Below, one piece after another: positions 18,381-27,534 of a stretch of 64,000 bases of DNA. Source of the stretch: Curvibacter sp. AEP1-3 (lineage in GTDB: Bacteria > Pseudomonadota > Gammaproteobacteria > Burkholderiales > Burkholderiaceae_C); contig NZ_CP015698.1 of NCBI RefSeq assembly GCF_002163715.1, positions 930,001-994,000 of the forward strand. The letters run 5' to 3'. Position 1 is the stretch's first letter, and the number at the start of each line of letters is the position of its first letter. The notes beneath the pieces were generated by a model, which saw only the letters and a program-made list of their open reading frames with translations, was not told the DNA's origin and searched no databases. Position numbers and translations under genes: made by a program.

Positions 18381-18431
18381 GCTACTATTTTGATAGCTGT
18401 CCGCGCACATCAGATGGGCGCCAGCAGCTTA
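18381..18431 (+). repeat. Dispersed ~50-bp repeat, copy 5, intergenic
   Basis: Plus-strand reading GCTACTATTTTGATAGCTGT then CCGCGCA, a spacer and GGGCGCCAGCAG. It sits between the tctA stop and the terminator hairpin. Confidence 0.8.
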
Positions 18432-18449
18432 CTTTGCCATTAACAGCCT

Positions 18450-19946
18450 TCAGACTGCCTTGCTCTGAAAGCGTTTGAGCACGCGTGGCAACACCAACAC
18501 GGTCAACACCACCAGCAGCAAAAACACCGACATCGGACGCTGCAAGAAGATCATGGCACTGCCTTCACCGATGGACATGGCGTTGCGCAGCTGCGCTTCT
18601 GCCAAGGGGCCCAGGATCATGCCCACAATCACCGGCGCGGTCGGGAAGCTGAAGCGGCGCATCACCAGGCCCAACACGCCCACGGCGTATAGCAAGACCA
18701 AGTCAAACGCGCTTTGGCGCATGCCGTAGGTGCCCACGGTGGCAAAAATCAGAATGCCGGCGTACAACTGGGCCTTGGGCACTTTGAGCAACTTCACCCA
18801 CAAACCCACCATGGGCAGGTTCAGCACGAGCAACATGACGTTACCGATGAACAAGGAGGCGATCAGTGCCCATACCAAAGCCGACGAGCTGGTGAACAGT
18901 TGCGGACCGGGCTGAATCCCGTAATTCTGGAAAGCACCCAGCAACACAGCCGTGGTGTTGGATACCGGAATACCCAAGGTCAGCAACGGAATCAAGGCGG
19001 TGGTCACCGTGGCATTGTTGGCAGCTTCGGGACCAGCAACACCCTCGATAGCGCCCTTGGTGCCGAACTCAGCCAGGTTGTCACCCTTGGCCAGTTTCTT
19101 CTCGGCGGCATAGCTCAGGAAGGTCGGAATTTCTGTTCCACCGGCAGGGATGCAACCGAAGGGTGCACCGATAGCGGCCCCCCGCAACCAGGCCGGAATG
19201 GAGCGCTTCCAGTCGAGGGCTGTCATAGTGACACGGCTCAACTTGTTTTCCGTCTCAACGACCTTGCCTTCGAACAATACAAAGTGCAACGCCTCCGCCA
19301 CGGCGAACAGACCCACCGCAACCAGCACGATTTCAATTCCGTCCAGCAACTCCGGCATGTTGCCGGTGTAGCGCGCCTGGCCGGTGATCTGGTCCATGCC
19401 GATCAGGCCAATGGCCAAACCGAGGAACAGAGCCGTGAGGCCTCTCAAGGTGCTCTGTCCCAGAACGGCACTCACCGTGGTGAAAGCCAGCAACATCAAG
19501 CAGAAGTACTCAGGCGGGCCGAGCTTGACCGCATATTCAGCCACCAAGGGCGCGAACAAGGTCACCACGACAGTCGCAATACTGCCGGCCACAAACGAGC
19601 CGATCGCGGCAGTTGCCAATGCAGCACCCGCACGCCCGCTCTTGGCCATCTTGTTGCCCTCCATGGCGGTCACCATACTGGAGGTCTCGCCGGGGGTATT
19701 CAGCAAAATCGACGTGGTAGAGCCGCCATACATCGCGCCGTAGTAAATACCGGCGAAGAAGATCATGGAGGCAGTCGCTTCAACCTGAGTGGTAATCGGC
19801 AACAGCATAGCTACTGCCGTGGCGGGACCGATGCCAGGCAATACGCCTACTGCGGTACCGAGCGCACAACCTACAAAGGCCCAAAGCAGGTTCACCGGCG
19901 TACCCGCCGTCGCAAACCCTTGAAGAAGTTGATTCCAGATTTCCAT
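18450..19946 (-). CDS. tctA: Tripartite tricarboxylate transporter, large membrane subunit
   Basis: Main membrane component of a TctCBA-type (TTT) secondary uptake system for carboxylates such as citrate. The 498-aa protein has roughly ten or more hydrophobic segments and the family-defining [19 protein letters not shown] sequence (here [20 protein letters not shown]) near residue 25. The chosen ATG at 19946 overlaps the tctB stop as TAATG; another ATG lies 9 nt upstream. Last gene of the tctC-tctB-tctA operon and followed by a terminator. Confidence 0.94.
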   Translation of the reverse strand: MEIWNQLLQGFATAGTPVNLLWAFVGCALGTAVGVLPGIGPATAVAMLLPITTQVEATASMIFFAGIYYGAMYGGSTTSILLNTPGETSSMVTAMEGNKMAKSGRAGAALATAAIGSFVAGSIATVVVTLFAPLVAEYAVKLGPPEYFCLMLLAFTTVSAVLGQSTLRGLTALFLGLAIGLIGMDQITGQARYTGNMPELLDGIEIVLVAVGLFAVAEALHFVLFEGKVVETENKLSRVTMTALDWKRSIPAWLRGAAIGAPFGCIPAGGTEIPTFLSYAAEKKLAKGDNLAEFGTKGAIEGVAGPEAANNATVTTALIPLLTLGIPVSNTTAVLLGAFQNYGIQPGPQLFTSSSALVWALIASLFIGNVMLLVLNLPMVGLWVKLLKVPKAQLYAGILIFATVGTYGMRQSAFDLVLLYAVGVLGLVMRRFSFPTAPVIVGMILGPLAEAQLRNAMSIGEGSAMIFLQRPMSVFLLLVVLTVLVLPRVLKRFQSKAV

Positions 19947-20455
19947 TAGAGCCATCCACCCTGCGTCAAACCTGGCAAATTGATGGCCAGAAACTTGGTA
20001 AACATCCAAAACACCGGCGTCGCGATCAGCAAGCCCACTACGGCGTCGGTCACCCAGGTCCGGTATCCGCCTACGGCCTGCCCTTGTGCCAGGCGCGCGC
20101 CTCGCGCGGCAAACACAAAACACAAGGTACAACTGAAGATAAACCCGATGGTGGTGATCAGCGCTGCATTCACGAGCAAGCCGACAGACATCCAGATGAA
20201 ACCCGGCCAAAAGGCAGGTTGGCTGTCCTCTTCATCGTCCATGTCGAGAAAGCCGCCTCTGCGGACTTCCAGCAACAGGGAGCCCCCACACAAAAACAAT
20301 GCGATCGAAACAACCCAAGGCAAAAAATCAGGCCCTATACCGGCGTAGCCGGCTTCGGAAGGAATGATCCAAGCGCCTGCCCCCAGCCCGAGGGCCAGGA
20401 GCAGAACGCCGAATGCAACGGCAGCTTCCTGCCGCGCTTTCAGCGCTGGGGTCAT
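19946..20455 (-). CDS. tctB: Tripartite tricarboxylate transporter, small membrane subunit
   Basis: Small, poorly conserved membrane partner of TctA. 169 aa with four hydrophobic segments, the first at residues 10-30 and the last near FWMFTKFLAINLP, a typical TctB ending. The start overlaps the tctC stop by four bases and the stop overlaps tctA, so all three are translationally coupled. A charged stretch (DMDDEEDSQ) lies in the cytosolic loop between TM2 and TM3. Confidence 0.92.
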   Translation of the reverse strand: MTPALKARQEAAVAFGVLLLALGLGAGAWIIPSEAGYAGIGPDFLPWVVSIALFLCGGSLLLEVRRGGFLDMDDEEDSQPAFWPGFIWMSVGLLVNAALITTIGFIFSCTLCFVFAARGARLAQGQAVGGYRTWVTDAVVGLLIATPVFWMFTKFLAINLPGLTQGGWL

Positions 20456-21414
20456 GACAACATTCCGGACAGGTGCATGATGCCGCGCAAGCTGGCGAAA
20501 TCGCTATCCACAAAATCGTCGAACGCCTTGCCGGTCAACACCGCTGGCATCCAGCCGTTCTTCTCCAGCGCTTCGGCCCAGCCCTTGCTCTTGGTGACCT
20601 TGATGATCATGTCTGTCAATGCAGCGCGTTGCTCAGGAGTGATGCCGGGCGCGCCGTACACACCGCGCCAGTTGCCCAGAACCACGTCGTAGCCCTGCTC
20701 ACGCATGGTCGGCACATTGATGCCGGTCAAACGCTTCTCGGATGTCACGCCAATCGCGCGCATCTTTCCGGCGGTGATGTATTCGGCAAACTCGCTATAG
20801 CCGCTGCCACCCACCGACACGTTGCCACCCAAAATGGCTGCTGTTGCTTCGCCGCCGCCACGGAAGGCAACGTAGTTGACTTTCTTGGGGTCCACGTTGA
20901 CCTTCGTTGCCAGCATGGACGCGCAGATGTGCTCTGTAGATCCGCGGGAACCGCCGCCCCACTTCACGCTGCCGGGGTCTTTTTGCATCTGGGTGACCAC
21001 GTCCTTCATGGTCTTGAAGGGGGAATCAGCAGGCACCACGAACACGTTGTATTCGCTGGTCAGGCGGGCAATGGGAGTTGCCTTGTCCAGGGAAATCGCT
21101 GGTTTGCCGGTAATGATGCCGCCCAACATCACAGCGCCCATCACCATCAGTGCGTTGGGGTCGCCCTTGGCAGAGTTCACAAATTGCGCCAAACCGATCA
21201 CGCCGGCAGCGCCACCCTTGTTGTCGTACTGCACGGTTTCAGCCAATTTGGCGTCAATCAGGGCTTTGCCCAAGGCGCGACCTGTACCGTCCCAACCGCC
21301 ACCGGGGTTGGCTGGAATCATCATTTTCAAGTTGGCACTTGCGCGTGCCGTCATGGGCAAGGCACCGGCTGCGGCCATCACGGCCATGGATTTGAGGAAG
21401 GTATCGCGACGCAT
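20452..21414 (-). CDS. tctC: Tricarboxylate-binding periplasmic protein (Bug family)
   Basis: Extracytoplasmic solute receptor of the TTT transporter. 320 aa; the N-terminus MRRDTFLKSMAVMAAAGALP carries a twin-arginine-like signal. The mature part begins LKMMIPANPGGGWDGTGR, the Bug-family ligand-binding loop, and later GGAAGVIGLAQFV and KWGGGSRGSTEH. AGGAGA precedes the ATG at 21414. Divergent from tctD, with 110 bp between them. The exact carboxylate cannot be predicted; citrate-type tricarboxylates are suggested by the tctDE partner. Confidence 0.93.
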   Translation of the reverse strand: MRRDTFLKSMAVMAAAGALPMTARASANLKMMIPANPGGGWDGTGRALGKALIDAKLAETVQYDNKGGAAGVIGLAQFVNSAKGDPNALMVMGAVMLGGIITGKPAISLDKATPIARLTSEYNVFVVPADSPFKTMKDVVTQMQKDPGSVKWGGGSRGSTEHICASMLATKVNVDPKKVNYVAFRGGGEATAAILGGNVSVGGSGYSEFAEYITAGKMRAIGVTSEKRLTGINVPTMREQGYDVVLGNWRGVYGAPGITPEQRAALTDMIIKVTKSKGWAEALEKNGWMPAVLTGKAFDDFVDSDFASLRGIMHLSGMLS

Positions 21415-21524
21415 GGGGAGTCTCCTATGGTTGATTGCAAGCCCTATGATGCGGGCCGTGGCTGTCAATCGGCTGTCCAAAAACCCTAGGGGAAACCCGT
21501 AAAACCCGCGCCCCGCTTCGTTCC

Positions 21525-22199
21525 ATGCACCTTCTTTTGATTGAAGACGACCCCGCACTGCACACCACACTGCAGCGCAGTCTGGTGCGCGCACAGATGC
21601 AGGTAGACGTTTGCAGCGATGGCTCGGTGGCCCTGCAGCGATGGACTGACCTGCAACCGGATGTGGTGGTGCTGGACCTGAGCCTGCCGGGGGTCGATGG
21701 TCTCGATGTACTCAAGCTGGCCCGCCGCAACGGCCTGCGCACGCCGGTGCTCATTCTCACCGCGCGCGGCACCGTGGGGGACAAGGTGCTGGGCCTGAAT
21801 GCCGGCGCGGATGACTATCTGCCCAAGCCATTTGACCTCGATGAGCTGGAAGCCCGTGTCCGGGCTTTGCACCGTCGCAACGCTGACAACCCGCCCCCCC
21901 AAAGCAGCGACCTGCAGGTGGGTGAACTGCGTCTGGATCGGACCAGTGGCGCCATCTACCACCGGCACCAGGTGATGGACCTCACACCCAAAGAGCTGGC
22001 TTTGATGGGCGCGCTCATGTCCCGTCCCGGCCATGCCGTGAGCAAAGAACGCCTGTTTGAAGTGGTATTCCCCGGGCAGGCTGATGTGCAGTATGAAGCC
22101 ATTGAAGTCGTGGTCTACCGTTTGCGTAAAAAGTTGACCGCCACCAGGGTGAGCCTGGTCACCTTGCGCGGGCTGGGCTACCTGCTCAAGGCTGAGTGA
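21525..22199 (+). CDS. tctD: Response regulator TctD
   Basis: OmpR/PhoB-type response regulator. The receiver domain (1-120) has the phospho-acceptor Asp51 in VVVLDLSLPG and the conserved Lys in PKPFD; the winged-helix DNA-binding domain (130-224) ends VSLVTLRGLGYLLKAE. It is paired with the histidine kinase that starts one base after its stop codon and faces the tctCBA operon, so it most likely activates carboxylate uptake in response to external ligand. Confidence 0.93.
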   Translation: MHLLLIEDDPALHTTLQRSLVRAQMQVDVCSDGSVALQRWTDLQPDVVVLDLSLPGVDGLDVLKLARRNGLRTPVLILTARGTVGDKVLGLNAGADDYLPKPFDLDELEARVRALHRRNADNPPPQSSDLQVGELRLDRTSGAIYHRHQVMDLTPKELALMGALMSRPGHAVSKERLFEVVFPGQADVQYEAIEVVVYRLRKKLTATRVSLVTLRGLGYLLKAE

Positions 22200-22200
22200 C

Positions 22201-23613
22201 ATGGCAGCCACCGGCACCACACCGTCGCTGCGCAAAAGCCTGTTGCTGGGCATTCTGATCCCCATCCTGCTTTTTGTGGCGGTTGACACCATCAGCCTCT
22301 ACCGGCAGGCCCTGTCTGCTGTGAACACGGCCTATGACCGGACCCTGCTCGCATCGGCCAAAGCGATTGGTGAGCTGCTCGACATTGAAGGCCACGGGAG
22401 TGATGCACGCCTGCGTGCCCAGGTGCCCTACTCGGCACTGGAAGCCTTTGAAGCTGATAACCGCAGCCGAATGAGTTACCGCGTTTCCAACGCCCAGGGG
22501 CAATGGGTGGATGGAGAGCAAGACCTGGCCATCTGGACCGGCAAGATACCTTCGCAAGGCCCCTATGCGGCCTTGGTGGACTTTTATGACGACACTTTCC
22601 GCGGCGATGCTGTGCGGGTGGCCGTGTTGTTGCAGCCGGTGGCCAGCGGGCGGGAACGCACCATGGCCATGGTGCAGGTCGCTGAAACGCTGGAACTGCG
22701 CCATACACTCGCACGGCAGATCCTCCTGGACACCTTGCAGCGGCAGCTGATCCTCATCACCGTGATCACGGGCGTCGTACTTTTTATGGTGGACCGGGCA
22801 ACCCGGCCTGTGCGCCAGTTAAGTGAAGAGCTGGAGCAACGCAGCGAAGACGACCTGACGGCCCTTCCCGCAGCAGAGCTACCCCTCGAGATCCAGCCAC
22901 TGGCCGTGGCCACCAACCATGTCATGCACAAGCTGCAGCATTTGCTGGACCACCAGAAACGCTTTGTGCGCGACGCTGCCCACCAGCTGCGCACGCCGCT
23001 GGCTGTGCTGAAGGTGCAAGTGCAATCCGCCTTGCGGGGGGACGTCCCTGCTCGGCAAGGCTTGGAAGAAATAGAAGCCACTGTCGACCGTGCCACCCAG
23101 CTGGCCAATCAGATGTTGTCGCTCGCCAAGGTGGAGCAAGTGCGCCAGCAACAGGACTTCGCCGCCATGGATTGGGCCGAACCTGTGCGGGCCATCGCAC
23201 TCGACCTTTCCGCCTTGATCGCCGAAAAAAACCTGGACTTTGAACTGGTTACCGAGCCCTGTCCGGTCCATGCCCATGAGTGGATGCTCCGGGAAATGGC
23301 CAGAAATCTGATCCACAACGCAATCCGACTGACCCCGGAGGGAGGCCGTTTGCACATCCACCTGCAGCAGGAAGACGGCCAGGCCGAATTAACCATCTCG
23401 GACAGCGGCCCCGGCATTTCCGAGGCATTGCGAATGCGCCTGTTCCAGCCCTTTGCAGCTGGTAGCGCCCATTCCGGCTCGGGGTTGGGCCTCACCATCA
23501 CCCGCGAAATGGTGATTGCATTGGGCGGCACCATCCAGCTCAACAACCGGTATTCCGGTACCGCCTGCACAGGTCTGGATGCTTGTGTACGATTGCCCGT
23601 CCACCTATCCTGA
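22201..23613 (+). CDS. tctE: Sensor histidine kinase TctE
   Basis: Membrane histidine kinase partner of TctD. TM1 near residues 12-30, a periplasmic sensing region to about 175, TM2 (LILITVITGVVLFMV) near 180-195, then a HAMP-like linker, the H-box RDAAHQLRTPLAVLKVQ with phospho-acceptor His261, and an ATP-binding domain with N-box NLIHNAI and G-boxes DSGPGI and GSGLGLTI. 470 aa, usual for TctE. It follows tctD by one base. Confidence 0.94.
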   Translation: MAATGTTPSLRKSLLLGILIPILLFVAVDTISLYRQALSAVNTAYDRTLLASAKAIGELLDIEGHGSDARLRAQVPYSALEAFEADNRSRMSYRVSNAQGQWVDGEQDLAIWTGKIPSQGPYAALVDFYDDTFRGDAVRVAVLLQPVASGRERTMAMVQVAETLELRHTLARQILLDTLQRQLILITVITGVVLFMVDRATRPVRQLSEELEQRSEDDLTALPAAELPLEIQPLAVATNHVMHKLQHLLDHQKRFVRDAAHQLRTPLAVLKVQVQSALRGDVPARQGLEEIEATVDRATQLANQMLSLAKVEQVRQQQDFAAMDWAEPVRAIALDLSALIAEKNLDFELVTEPCPVHAHEWMLREMARNLIHNAIRLTPEGGRLHIHLQQEDGQAELTISDSGPGISEALRMRLFQPFAAGSAHSGSGLGLTITREMVIALGGTIQLNNRYSGTACTGLDACVRLPVHLS

Positions 23614-23624
23614 ACAACACCTGC

Positions 23625-24026
23625 ATGCAAAGCACCCGGATCGACAAATGGCTGTGGGCGGCCCGCTTCTTCAAAACCCGTTCACTCGCCACGGATGAAG
23701 TCAATCTGGGACGGGTGCAATGGGAAGGTCGGGATGTGAAGCCGGCCAAAGAGGTCAAAGCCGGCGACACCCTCACCATCTGGCAGGGCAAGGTCAAGCG
23801 CACGGTCGAAGTACTGCAAATTAGCGAGCAACGCGGGCCGGCACCGGTGGCGCAGTTGATGTATGCCGAAACCCCGGAAAGTATTCAACAACGTCTGGCA
23901 GCCGCGGAACAACAGCGCCTGAGTCCGGAGCCCGCGCATACGATTGCAGGCGGACGCCCCACCAAACGGGACCGGCGCGCCCTGCAAACCGGTTGGAACG
24001 AGCGCTGGAGCGCCTCGCTGGACTGA
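23625..24026 (+). CDS. hslR: S4-domain RNA-binding protein, Hsp15-like
   Basis: Small RNA-binding protein of the Hsp15/HslR group that in E. coli binds stalled 50S subunits with peptidyl-tRNA. The S4 fold is residues 5-65 (RIDKWLWAARFFKTRSLATD, then GRVQWEGRDVKPAKEV). The basic C-terminus (GGRPTKRDRRALQ) is typical. The ATG at 23625 (MQSTRIDK) is preferred over one 42 nt upstream that overlaps the tctE end. 133 aa. Confidence 0.9.
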   Translation: MQSTRIDKWLWAARFFKTRSLATDEVNLGRVQWEGRDVKPAKEVKAGDTLTIWQGKVKRTVEVLQISEQRGPAPVAQLMYAETPESIQQRLAAAEQQRLSPEPAHTIAGGRPTKRDRRALQTGWNERWSASLD

Positions 24027-24064
24027 TACCCCTATTGCAGCCGGCTCACTGCAGGCCGGCGCCG

Positions 24065-24179
24065 GCAGAAGGGTGAAAGCGGCGATAATCGGGGGTTACT
24101 ACTGAGGTACCGTGCATCCTGCAGGAGCGCCGCATCCTCAGGGCCCCGCCTTAGAACGAGTTTTGGAAAGCCCTTCTGC
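24065..24179 (+). promoter_or_regulatory. Possible structured leader of the riboflavin gene
   Basis: GCAGAAGGG at 24065-24073 is exactly complementary to CCCTTCTGC at 24171-24179, which touches the ribB ATG at 24180. Nested inside, GCGGCG (24079-24084) pairs with CGCCGC (24128-24133), and CTGAGG (24102-24107) can pair with CCTCAG (24136-24141) in a pseudoknot. The element ends against the start codon, so its folding could govern translation. It does not show the conserved FMN-riboswitch core (such as ACCGGCGGT). It was found by hand pairing only, with no covariation support. Confidence 0.35.
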
Positions 24180-25295
24180 ATGACCTCCCTCTCCCCCGTG
24201 CCCATCTCCCCCGTTGAAGACATCGTTGCCGACATGCGCGCCGGGCGCATGGTCATTCTGGTGGACGAGGAGGACCGTGAAAACGAAGGCGATCTGGTGT
24301 TGGCGGCAGACCATGTCACGCCGGAAGCCATCAACTTCATGGCCAAGTTCGGCCGTGGCCTGATTTGCCTGACTCTCACCCGTGAACGCTGTGAACACTT
24401 GAAACTGCCTCCCATGGCAGCGCGCAATGGCACGGTGTACAGCACCGCCTTTACTGTGTCGATTGAAGCCGCGGAAGGCGTGACCACCGGTATCTCGGCA
24501 GCCGACCGCGCCAAGACCGTGCAGGCAGCCGTAGCCAAAAACGCAGTAGCTACGGACCTGGTGCAACCCGGTCACATTTTCCCTCTGCAGGCGGTGGACG
24601 GCGGTGTACTCATGCGCGCCGGCCATACCGAAGCAGGCTGCGATCTGTCCGCCATGGCCGGCTGCAGCCCTGCAGCGGTGATCTGCGAGATCATGAAAGA
24701 CGACGGCACCATGGCCCGCCTGCCCGACTTGCAGCTGTTCGCTGCAGAGCACGGCCTGAAGATCGGCACGATTGCGGATCTGATTCAGCACCGCAGCCAA
24801 ATGGAGTCGCTGATCGAACAGGTCGGTACACGCCCCTTGAAAACCGCTTATGGCGAGTTCACTGCCCATGCTTTCAAAGACAGCACCGGCCAGGGCGTTC
24901 ATTTGGCGTTGGTCAAAGGCGAGTGGACCGCCGAGACCGTAGTGCCGGCCCGCGTTCACGAGCCCCTCTCAGTTCTGGACGCTTTGGAGGTCAACCGCAG
25001 CATGCACTCCTGGAGCCTGGATGCGGCACTGGCCCATATTGCCCAAGAAGGCAAAGGTGTCGTGGTCTTGCTCAACTGCGGCGAAAGCGGCGCTCAGCTT
25101 CTGGACCAGTTTGAGGGCACGGCCCGCGCTTCCCAGGCACCTGAACGCGGTCGCATGGACCTGCGCACCTACGGTATCGGCGCGCAGATCCTGCTCAAGT
25201 GCGGTGTGCAAAAAATGCAATTGATGGGCAGCCCTCGTCGCATGCCAAGCATGACCGGCTACGGACTGGAAATCACCGGCTACATCAGCAAATAA
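24180..25295 (+). CDS. ribB: 3,4-dihydroxy-2-butanone 4-phosphate synthase with degenerate GTP cyclohydrolase II-like domain (RibBX type)
   Basis: Makes the four-carbon precursor of riboflavin from ribulose 5-phosphate. The RibB domain (1-205) is intact: [18 protein letters not shown], and HTEAGCDL with catalytic acid/His residues. The C-terminal half (210-371) has the fold length and end ([12 protein letters not shown]) of GTP cyclohydrolase II, but where that enzyme has the zinc site GDxFxSxRCDCG this protein reads [16 protein letters not shown], with no cysteine, and the EGRGIG motif is LNCGESGAQ. It is therefore not expected to hydrolyse GTP, as in described RibBX proteins, and a separate ribA should exist elsewhere. 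20 bp before ribH. Confidence 0.93.
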   Translation: MTSLSPVPISPVEDIVADMRAGRMVILVDEEDRENEGDLVLAADHVTPEAINFMAKFGRGLICLTLTRERCEHLKLPPMAARNGTVYSTAFTVSIEAAEGVTTGISAADRAKTVQAAVAKNAVATDLVQPGHIFPLQAVDGGVLMRAGHTEAGCDLSAMAGCSPAAVICEIMKDDGTMARLPDLQLFAAEHGLKIGTIADLIQHRSQMESLIEQVGTRPLKTAYGEFTAHAFKDSTGQGVHLALVKGEWTAETVVPARVHEPLSVLDALEVNRSMHSWSLDAALAHIAQEGKGVVVLLNCGESGAQLLDQFEGTARASQAPERGRMDLRTYGIGAQILLKCGVQKMQLMGSPRRMPSMTGYGLEITGYISK

Positions 25296-25315
25296 TTCGA
25301 ATCAAGGAACCACCC

Positions 25316-25783
25316 ATGTTTGGCGCAGACAAAGGCACCGCAGCCTCCGACCGTTTGAACGGCAAAAAACTCAACATCGGCATCGTGCAGGCCCGCTTCA
25401 ATGCGGACATCACCGATGCGCTGGCCAAGGCCTGCAAGACCGAATTGCTGGCCTTGGGAGTGTCTGACAAAGACATCGACCACGTCACCGTACCTGGCGC
25501 GCTGGAAGTGCCTGTGGCCTTGCAAGCCATGGCAGAAAAAGGCAAGTACGACGCATTGATCGCACTGGGTTGCATCATCCGCGGCGAGACCTACCACTTC
25601 GAACTGGTGGCCAATGAATCCGGCGCCGGTGTGACCCGCATTTCGCTGGACTACCAGTTGCCCGTGGCTAACGCTATCCTGACCACCGAAAACATGGAAC
25701 AGGCTATTGCCCGCCAGACCGAAAAAGGCCGCGATGCGGCACAAGTCGCTGTCGAAATGGCCAATCTGCTGGAGAGCATCTGA
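25316..25783 (+). CDS. ribH: 6,7-dimethyl-8-ribityllumazine synthase
   Basis: Condenses the RibB product with 5-amino-6-ribitylaminouracil to lumazine, the penultimate riboflavin step. The motifs [23 protein letters not shown] and [18 protein letters not shown] are lumazine-synthase hallmarks; the general-base histidine is His94. The ATG at 25316 ([20 protein letters not shown]) follows AAGGAA; an upstream in-frame start overlapping ribB was rejected. 155 aa. Its TGA overlaps the nusB ATG. Confidence 0.95.
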   Translation: MFGADKGTAASDRLNGKKLNIGIVQARFNADITDALAKACKTELLALGVSDKDIDHVTVPGALEVPVALQAMAEKGKYDALIALGCIIRGETYHFELVANESGAGVTRISLDYQLPVANAILTTENMEQAIARQTEKGRDAAQVAVEMANLLESI

Positions 25784-26316
25784 TGAGTGATACCCCTAGC
25801 AACTCCGCGGCCAAGCGCCCCCCCCGTCAGAGCCGCACCGGCCTGACCGCCACCGGCGCACGCAAGGCCGCCAGCAAGTCCAATCGCACCCGCGCGCGCG
25901 AATTTGCGTTGCAAGGTCTTTACCAGAGCCTTGTAGGGCGGAACGCGGTAGACGACATTGATCCCTTCACCCGAGATCTCGCCGGCTTCAGCAAGGCTGA
26001 CGCTGTGCACTTTGACGCTCTGTTGCATGGCTGTGTAGCTGAAGCAGAAGCCTTGGATGCCCTCATCACCCCGGCGCTGGATCGCCCCATGAGCGAGATT
26101 TCGCCCATCGAGCACGCGATCATGTGGATCGGTGCCTACGAGATGAAGCACTGCCTCGACGTGCCTTGGCGCGTGGTGCTGAACGAATGCATCGAACTAG
26201 CCAAAGAGTTCGGCGGCACAGACGGCCACAAATACGTCAACGGCGTGTTGAACGGCATTGCACCGCAGCTGCGCGCTATCGAAATTGAAGCAGAACGTAA
26301 CAAGAAACCCGTCTGA
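25783..26316 (+). CDS. nusB: Transcription antitermination factor NusB
   Basis: Binds boxA RNA with NusE (S10) to form the antitermination complex on rRNA operons. All-helical fold: [18 protein letters not shown] at the start, [20 protein letters not shown] region (here [18 protein letters not shown]), and the C-terminal [20 protein letters not shown] signature. The 177-aa protein has a ~30-residue basic N-terminal extension ([20 protein letters not shown]) common in betaproteobacteria. Shares one base with the ribH stop. Confidence 0.95.
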   Translation: MSDTPSNSAAKRPPRQSRTGLTATGARKAASKSNRTRAREFALQGLYQSLVGRNAVDDIDPFTRDLAGFSKADAVHFDALLHGCVAEAEALDALITPALDRPMSEISPIEHAIMWIGAYEMKHCLDVPWRVVLNECIELAKEFGGTDGHKYVNGVLNGIAPQLRAIEIEAERNKKPV

Positions 26317-26333
26317 TCCGCAGAACTGCCCGC

Positions 26334-27524
26334 ATGCACATTTCCTCACGCGCACAGAACATTGAGCCGTTTTATGTGATGGAAGTTGCCAAGGCAGCTT
26401 CTGCCCTAGCCGCACAAGTGGCGCACACCGATGCGCCCATGGTGTTTCTCAATATCGGTGAACCGGACTTCACCGCGCCGCCTCTGGTGCAGGCCGCTGC
26501 GGAAAAGGCCATACGGGATGGCGTCACCCAATACACCGCAGCCACCGGCCTGCCCGCATTGCGCGAATGCATCAGCGCTTGGTACGGGAGCCGCATTGGG
26601 GTAGACATTGCGGCAGACCGCATTGTGGTAACCGCCGGAGCCTCAGCCGCCTTGCACCTCGCTTGCTTGGCGCTGATCGAGCCCGGCGATGAAGTGCTCA
26701 TGCCCGACCCCAGTTACCCGTGCAACCGCCACTTCGTGAGCGCTGCAGAGGGCAAGGCCGTGTTGCTGGAAACCAGCGCACAAGAACGCTTTCAGCTCAG
26801 CGCCGCCAAAGTAGAGAACGCATGGGGTCCGCGTACCCGTGGCGTGTTGCTGGCTTCCCCCTCTAACCCCACCGGCACGTCCATCCACCCGGACGAGTTG
26901 CATAGCATCCATGCCGTGGTGCGGGCCAAAGGCGGCATTACGCTGATCGACGAGATTTACCTGGCCCTCAGCCACGAGGACCAGTTCGGGCACACCGCGC
27001 TGGCGATTGATGACCAGATCATCAGCATCAACAGCTTCAGCAAATACTTCAACATGACCGGCTGGCGCCTGGGCTGGATGGTGGTGCCCCCCTCGCTGGC
27101 GCCCGTGATCGAACGCCTGGCCCAGAACCTCTTCATCTGCCCCAGCACGATTGCGCAGCATGCAGCACTCGCCTGCTTCGAGCCCGAAAGTATTGCGCTT
27201 TACGAGGCCCGCCGCGCTGAATTCAAGGCCCGGCGCGATTACTTCATCCCTGCCCTGCGCGAGCTGGGTTTTGGCGTGCCGGTGGAGCCGGATGGCGCGT
27301 TTTACGTGTGGGCCGAATGTTCGGAACTTTGTGCCAAACTGGGGCTCAAGAGCAGCTGGGAGTTCGCGTTTGAAGTAATGAACCGCGCCCACGTCGCAAT
27401 TACTCCCGGGCGCGATTTCGGCACAGCACAAACGGCACAGTTTGTGCGTTTCTCCACCGCAAGCTCCATGAAACAATTAGAAACAGCCGTGCAGCGTTTG
27501 CGTGCGATGCTGTCAACCGTTTAG
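26334..27524 (+). CDS. PLP-dependent aminotransferase (class I/II)
   Basis: Fold-type I aminotransferase. The pyridoxal phosphate lysine is Lys237 in SFSKYFNMTGWRLGW; the substrate/cofactor contacts NPTGTSIHPDEL and the C-terminal arginine in FVRFSTASS are present. 396 aa. Sequence style is close to proteins labelled as aspartate/alanine-type aminotransferase in Comamonadaceae, but the donor and acceptor cannot be fixed. It is 17 bp after nusB and 10 bp before tolQ, so it may be cotranscribed with either side. Confidence 0.9.
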   Translation: MHISSRAQNIEPFYVMEVAKAASALAAQVAHTDAPMVFLNIGEPDFTAPPLVQAAAEKAIRDGVTQYTAATGLPALRECISAWYGSRIGVDIAADRIVVTAGASAALHLACLALIEPGDEVLMPDPSYPCNRHFVSAAEGKAVLLETSAQERFQLSAAKVENAWGPRTRGVLLASPSNPTGTSIHPDELHSIHAVVRAKGGITLIDEIYLALSHEDQFGHTALAIDDQIISINSFSKYFNMTGWRLGWMVVPPSLAPVIERLAQNLFICPSTIAQHAALACFEPESIALYEARRAEFKARRDYFIPALRELGFGVPVEPDGAFYVWAECSELCAKLGLKSSWEFAFEVMNRAHVAITPGRDFGTAQTAQFVRFSTASSMKQLETAVQRLRAMLSTV

Positions 27525-27534
27525 CAAAAACACC

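Noticed and set aside
18714-19949. 411-codon plus-strand open frame opposite tctA
   Set aside because: His/Gln-rich translation without domains; tctA on the other strand is a clear family member.
24027-24179. FMN riboswitch before ribB
   Set aside because: The conserved core sequences of the element are not present; only unproven local pairing is seen.
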